DNA of 64,000 nucleotides from Certhia americana (taxonomy: Eukaryota > Chordata > Aves > Passeriformes > Certhiidae): NCBI GenBank assembly GCA_018697195.1, contig CM031879.1:40265715-40329714 (forward strand), read 5' to 3'. The position numbers and the translations under genes are program-made. Position 1 is the first letter of the stretch. Each line of letters opens with the position of its first letter. The notes under the pieces are model-generated. The model did no database searches. It was not told the DNA's origin and saw only the letters and a list, made by a program, of their open reading frames with translations. Below, one piece after another: positions 62,301-64,000 of the stretch.

Positions 62301-63721
62301 GCACCAAGACCAGTAAATTTCAAAAAGCCCAGCAGTCAGGGGATGGTGGGAGCCAGTTTTGCTTCTTTTTCCTTTACATATTATAAGAAATTTTTAAATT
62401 TCCATTAGTTTTATCTACATAGGATCTAGTACCTGACTTCCATAGCATTTGTTCTGCAAAGCTTTCCCCTCTAAAGAACTAACTTTAAACTGGGTTTTCC
62501 AAAGTACTCTAAGTTTTAGTAAAACCCTCAAGCCTCCAGCAAAACTCTTAAAAACATTTCTAAATCTGACACAACCCTTCATAACCTCGCAACTCTGAGC
62601 CCTTCACTGTCCTGCCGCTTCCTTTTTCTCCTCCCATCTTCTTGTTATTCAGGACTGAATGTTGCTTTTGGCATAATTTTCCAATATCACTAGGGAATAT
62701 TGTTAGATTTGCTGCATTGTTGTAGGGTAGGATGCATTTTTATATGTGTATCACATACAAATTAGATTTTTACAGTGAAGACTTTGTACAGACACAAAAC
62801 CAGCTTCTTACATCTAGCAGATAATTTTCAGCTACTGATCTATGTGTACAAATATTAATTCTTAAGACAGTTTAACTGACAAAATCATAATTTTCTTACT
62901 TTTTTTCTTACCTTAAAACAATATATTATTCAGCATTTGTACTTTCATCTCATTTCCTTTTTTCCTTTCTATTGCAATATAAACAACAACCAAGTTTTCA
63001 ATACATAATTTCAATTTTTTTTGTTAAGGTGAGGAAAACCAAGAAATATTTAGTAGATTGAGTGATAAAATGCAATTTTTAAATAAAACATCATAAAATT
63101 TTAAAGTGTATAGATAATCTTATTTGAAAGTACCACTATGTATTAAATATGGGATAATAGAGAAAGAATAACACAAAGCATGTTTGAAATCCTACTGGTT
63201 TGTTTAGTTACTAATGCTACCATTTGCTGAACTTGGGGTTCCCTTTACTGGCTACTTAGTATTCATTGTGCTCTAATGGCATTTCCACTGGCTAAACAAG
63301 GACATCTACAGTATGGTCCAAAATACAATTAAAGAGAACCTATTTCTTTAAAAAAACAATATTTTTCAATTGGCACAATGAAGTAATACTGATGAAATAG
63401 TAACACAATGAAAATTTGACTTTTCCCAGAAAAAAAAAATTAAGAATTTAATATGAAGAAACATCTTCCTAGAATTCCTGTAATTAAAACGGTTTTAAGG
63501 GACTGTAGGAATCTCCCTACGTTTCTTTTAATACTTGTGAGCCATATGAAAAATGAAATAAACATTATTTAACTGCAAATTGCTAAGACATAGGACTAGA
63601 TACAAAATGGTTCCAGTGGGCTATTTCATTTGGATTAACTTGAAGTGGTTGTACATACCAGACTATCCATCTTCGGGACATATTTAAGGGTTATCATATA
63701 ATCATTTGGGAGATTTCCAAC
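47227..63721 (-). CDS. KITLG: KIT ligand (stem cell factor), partial gene, exons 3 to 9
   Basis: KITLG encodes the dimeric cytokine that binds the KIT receptor tyrosine kinase and supports melanocyte, germ-cell, haematopoietic and mast-cell survival. It is made as a type I membrane protein and can be shed. Seven coding exons join in phase to 729 nt, 242 residues plus stop. Residues 1-127 or so form the rest of the four-helix SCF domain, with the motif [11 protein letters not shown] and cysteines at 25, 74 and 124. These match three of the four conserved SCF cysteines; the first is in exon 2, outside the window. Residues 136-167 are the cleavage cassette, about 181-203 the transmembrane helix, and the tail carries the conserved NEISMLQ and a terminal valine. 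N-glycosylation sequons occur at 57, 63, 106, 135 and 157. The frame is intact with no stop or frameshift. Exons 1 and 2 and the promoter lie past 64000. Confidence 0.97.
47311..48773 (-). other. KITLG intron 8
   Basis: 1.46 kb intron, ending in a T13 polypyrimidine tract (complement of 47315-47327) directly before CCAG. No other feature was recognised. Confidence 0.85.
48774..48850 (-). CDS. KITLG: KITLG exon 8, cytoplasmic tail
   Basis: 77 bp, phase 0 in, two bases over at the end (ATAAG|GTATAT). The acceptor is CTTCCTAG. It encodes [20 protein letters not shown] then EENEI and the first two bases of Ser. The end corresponds to mammalian EEDNEISML. The open frame seen as a 70-codon ORF at 48775-48987 is a different frame of the same bases and should not be used. 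The donor is weaker than the others. Confidence 0.93.
48851..49365 (-). other. KITLG intron 7
   Basis: 0.5 kb intron. The reading frame from exon 7 stays open for 29 codons into the intron before a stop near 49276, so intron retention would replace the cytoplasmic tail with an unrelated short one. Confidence 0.85.
49366..49475 (-). CDS. KITLG: KITLG exon 7, transmembrane exon
   Basis: 110 bp, entering after one base of a codon and ending in phase 0. The acceptor is TTTAATTACAG and the donor AAG|GTAAGA. With the base from exon 6 it encodes [20 protein letters not shown] then [17 protein letters not shown]. The hydrophobic span [23 protein letters not shown] is the single transmembrane helix. 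LLIGF.LGA.YWK matches the mammalian SLIIGFAFGALYWK in position and sequence. It is closed by a lysine on the cytoplasmic side. Confidence 0.97.
49476..56061 (-). other. KITLG intron 6
   Basis: 6.6 kb intron. It holds a (GA)n stretch at 54601-54614 and an 8-bp-stem inverted repeat with a 4-nt loop at 52291-52310. Just beyond it, CTTGTGGAAGTTT is duplicated in tandem at 52328-52353. No nested gene was recognised. Confidence 0.85.
52328..52353 (+). repeat. 13-bp tandem duplication in intron 6
   Basis: CTTGTGGAAGTTT is present twice, head to tail, without mismatch. It sits 18 bp after an inverted repeat CTCTCAGA-GCTC-TCTGAGAG (52291-52310). Confidence 0.9.
56062..56157 (-). CDS. KITLG: KITLG exon 6, alternatively spliced cleavage cassette
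   Basis: 96 bp. It enters after one base of a codon and leaves after one base, so it can be skipped without shifting the frame. The acceptor is TTTTCTATTTAG and the donor ACA|GTAAGT (consensus). It encodes [20 protein letters not shown] then [12 protein letters not shown]. In mammals the equivalent exon carries the main shedding site at PPVAA/SS, which is preserved here. Inclusion gives the efficiently shed form and skipping the largely membrane-bound form. Inclusion joins as Asp (G|AT) and Lys (A|AA); skipping would make a Glu codon (G|AA). The mammalian exon is 84 bp; the extra 12 bp here correspond to the Ser-rich IGSSTS part. Confidence 0.96.
56158..57036 (-). other. KITLG intron 5
   Basis: 0.88 kb intron. 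No embedded feature was recognised. The open frames at 56769-57129 are chance or run into exon 5 antisense. Confidence 0.85.
57037..57199 (-). CDS. KITLG: KITLG exon 5
   Basis: 163 bp, starting in phase 0 and ending one base into a codon (…GAGAATG|GTAAGA). The acceptor is TTTTACTCTAG. It encodes [20 protein letters not shown] and continues [20 protein letters not shown], then [14 protein letters not shown]. This matches mammalian [20 protein letters not shown]…SDCVVSSTLSPE in order: the last helix of the SCF domain, an N-glycosylation sequon at NST, and the fourth conserved cysteine (human Cys138 equivalent). The acidic [13 protein letters not shown] segment is avian-like, not mammalian. Confidence 0.97.
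57200..59078 (-). other. KITLG intron 4
   Basis: 1.9 kb intron with a T run at about 57774-57792 (plus strand) and a (TA)n tract at 58095-58116. No other feature was recognised. Confidence 0.85.
58095..58116 (+). repeat. (TA)n microsatellite
   Basis: About eleven uninterrupted AT dinucleotides within KITLG intron 4. Confidence 0.95.
59079..59258 (-). CDS. KITLG: KITLG exon 4
   Basis: 180 bp, phase 0 at both ends, 60 residues. It starts [20 protein letters not shown]. The acceptor is CCCCTGACAG and the donor AAG|GTAATC. It carries the cysteine of PNHCW (human Cys43 equivalent) and the one in NDLMACLDF (human Cys89 equivalent), plus sequons NYS and NLT. The segment between these cysteines is 3 residues longer than in human SCF (49 against 46 positions), because of an insertion around [14 protein letters not shown], where human has SNISEGLSNYS. 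Confidence 0.97.
59259..63658 (-). other. KITLG intron 3
   Basis: 4.4 kb intron. It holds an interrupted G tract at 60747-60765, a GC-richer stretch near 60900-61080 and another at 62110-62350. Open frames here (60553-60888, 60810-61019, 61691-61888, 62126-62386) lie off the KITLG strand or lack coding features. No nested gene was seen. Confidence 0.85.
60747..60765 (+). repeat. Interrupted poly-G tract
   Basis: Six G, one T, then twelve G. It could fold as a G-quadruplex on the plus strand. On the transcribed pre-mRNA strand of KITLG it is a C run. Confidence 0.95.
63659..63721 (-). CDS. KITLG: KITLG exon 3
   Basis: 63 bp, phase 0 at both ends, 21 residues ([20 protein letters not shown] plus L). 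The acceptor is TTTATTGTAG and the donor CTG|GTATGT. It corresponds to the first part of the mature SCF domain, where mammals have [19 protein letters not shown]. This region includes the start of helix A and part of the receptor-facing surface in SCF structures. The preceding exon must also end in phase 0. Confidence 0.96.
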
Positions 63722-64000
63722 CTACAATAAACAAATAATAAAAAATTTATTACTTACTACACAAAGTAAGACTTTATTTCTGTTACTGCATTCAACAAAA
63801 TCTACCAAATATTCAACACAAATTTTCCGTAATTTACCAGGTGCAGGCAAAACCAGATACTTACATACTCACTGTCCAGTAGAACTCCTACTGACGCTGC
63901 TCACAAGTGAACCACCTTTACACAGCTCGGTATTATGCTCACATATAATCTGATCTGATCATGTTCAATGCTACTTCTTCCCAGCAGAATTGAAGTCAAC
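63722..64000 (-). other. KITLG intron 2, right edge of window
   Basis: Start of the intron upstream of exon 3 in gene order. Exon 2, which should carry the first conserved cysteine, is not found in these 279 bases and must lie further right. Confidence 0.85.

Noticed and set aside
62126..62386. 86-codon open frame in intron 3
   Set aside because: It is on the opposite strand from KITLG, has no recognisable domain, and ends in a low-complexity FCFFFLYIL tail. It may be an unrecognised repeat.

Overview
This is vertebrate nuclear DNA, almost certainly from a bird. It is AT-rich and intron-rich. It carries several CR1 LINE fragments whose 3' ends have the typical ATTCTRTGATT-type repeats, and an LTR relic of an avian endogenous retrovirus. 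There are no bacterial-type operons. The CR1 copy near 1.6-2.4 kb looks like a young neoavian or songbird type, so the host is more likely a songbird or related bird than a chicken; this is inference from repeat style, not a database match.

The only gene I can support is KITLG (stem cell factor / KIT ligand). It lies on the minus strand in the right-hand quarter of the window. Seven coding exons can be built with GT-AG boundaries and continuous reading phase: 63659-63721, 59079-59258, 57037-57199, 56062-56157, 49366-49475, 48774-48850 and 47271-47310 (stop TAG at 47271-47273). Together they give 729 nt, or 242 residues plus the stop. They encode the growth-factor domain from just before the PNDY motif onward, the juxtamembrane stalk with the proteolytic-cleavage exon, the transmembrane helix and the cytoplasmic tail. 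The signal peptide and first mature residues (exons 1 and 2) lie beyond position 64000. A strong splice donor 44 nt after the stop suggests that most of the 3' UTR sits on a further exon, for which I propose about 46054 down to a poly(A) signal at 42001-42006.

The left-hand 42 kb appears to be intergenic DNA downstream of KITLG. It holds an ERV LTR fragment at the left edge, four clear CR1 fragments, one older CR1-like fragment, a few microsatellites and two short tandem duplications. I see no supportable protein-coding exon or structural RNA there. The open reading frames in that region are short, lack family features, or are antisense to CR1.

I found no previously undescribed system. The points worth a second look concern KITLG: the phase-symmetric cleavage exon (96 bp here against 84 bp in mammals), the UTR split by an intron, a (CA)n tract that would be a (UG)n tract in the candidate 3' UTR, and the long non-coding flank that may hold distal KITLG control elements.
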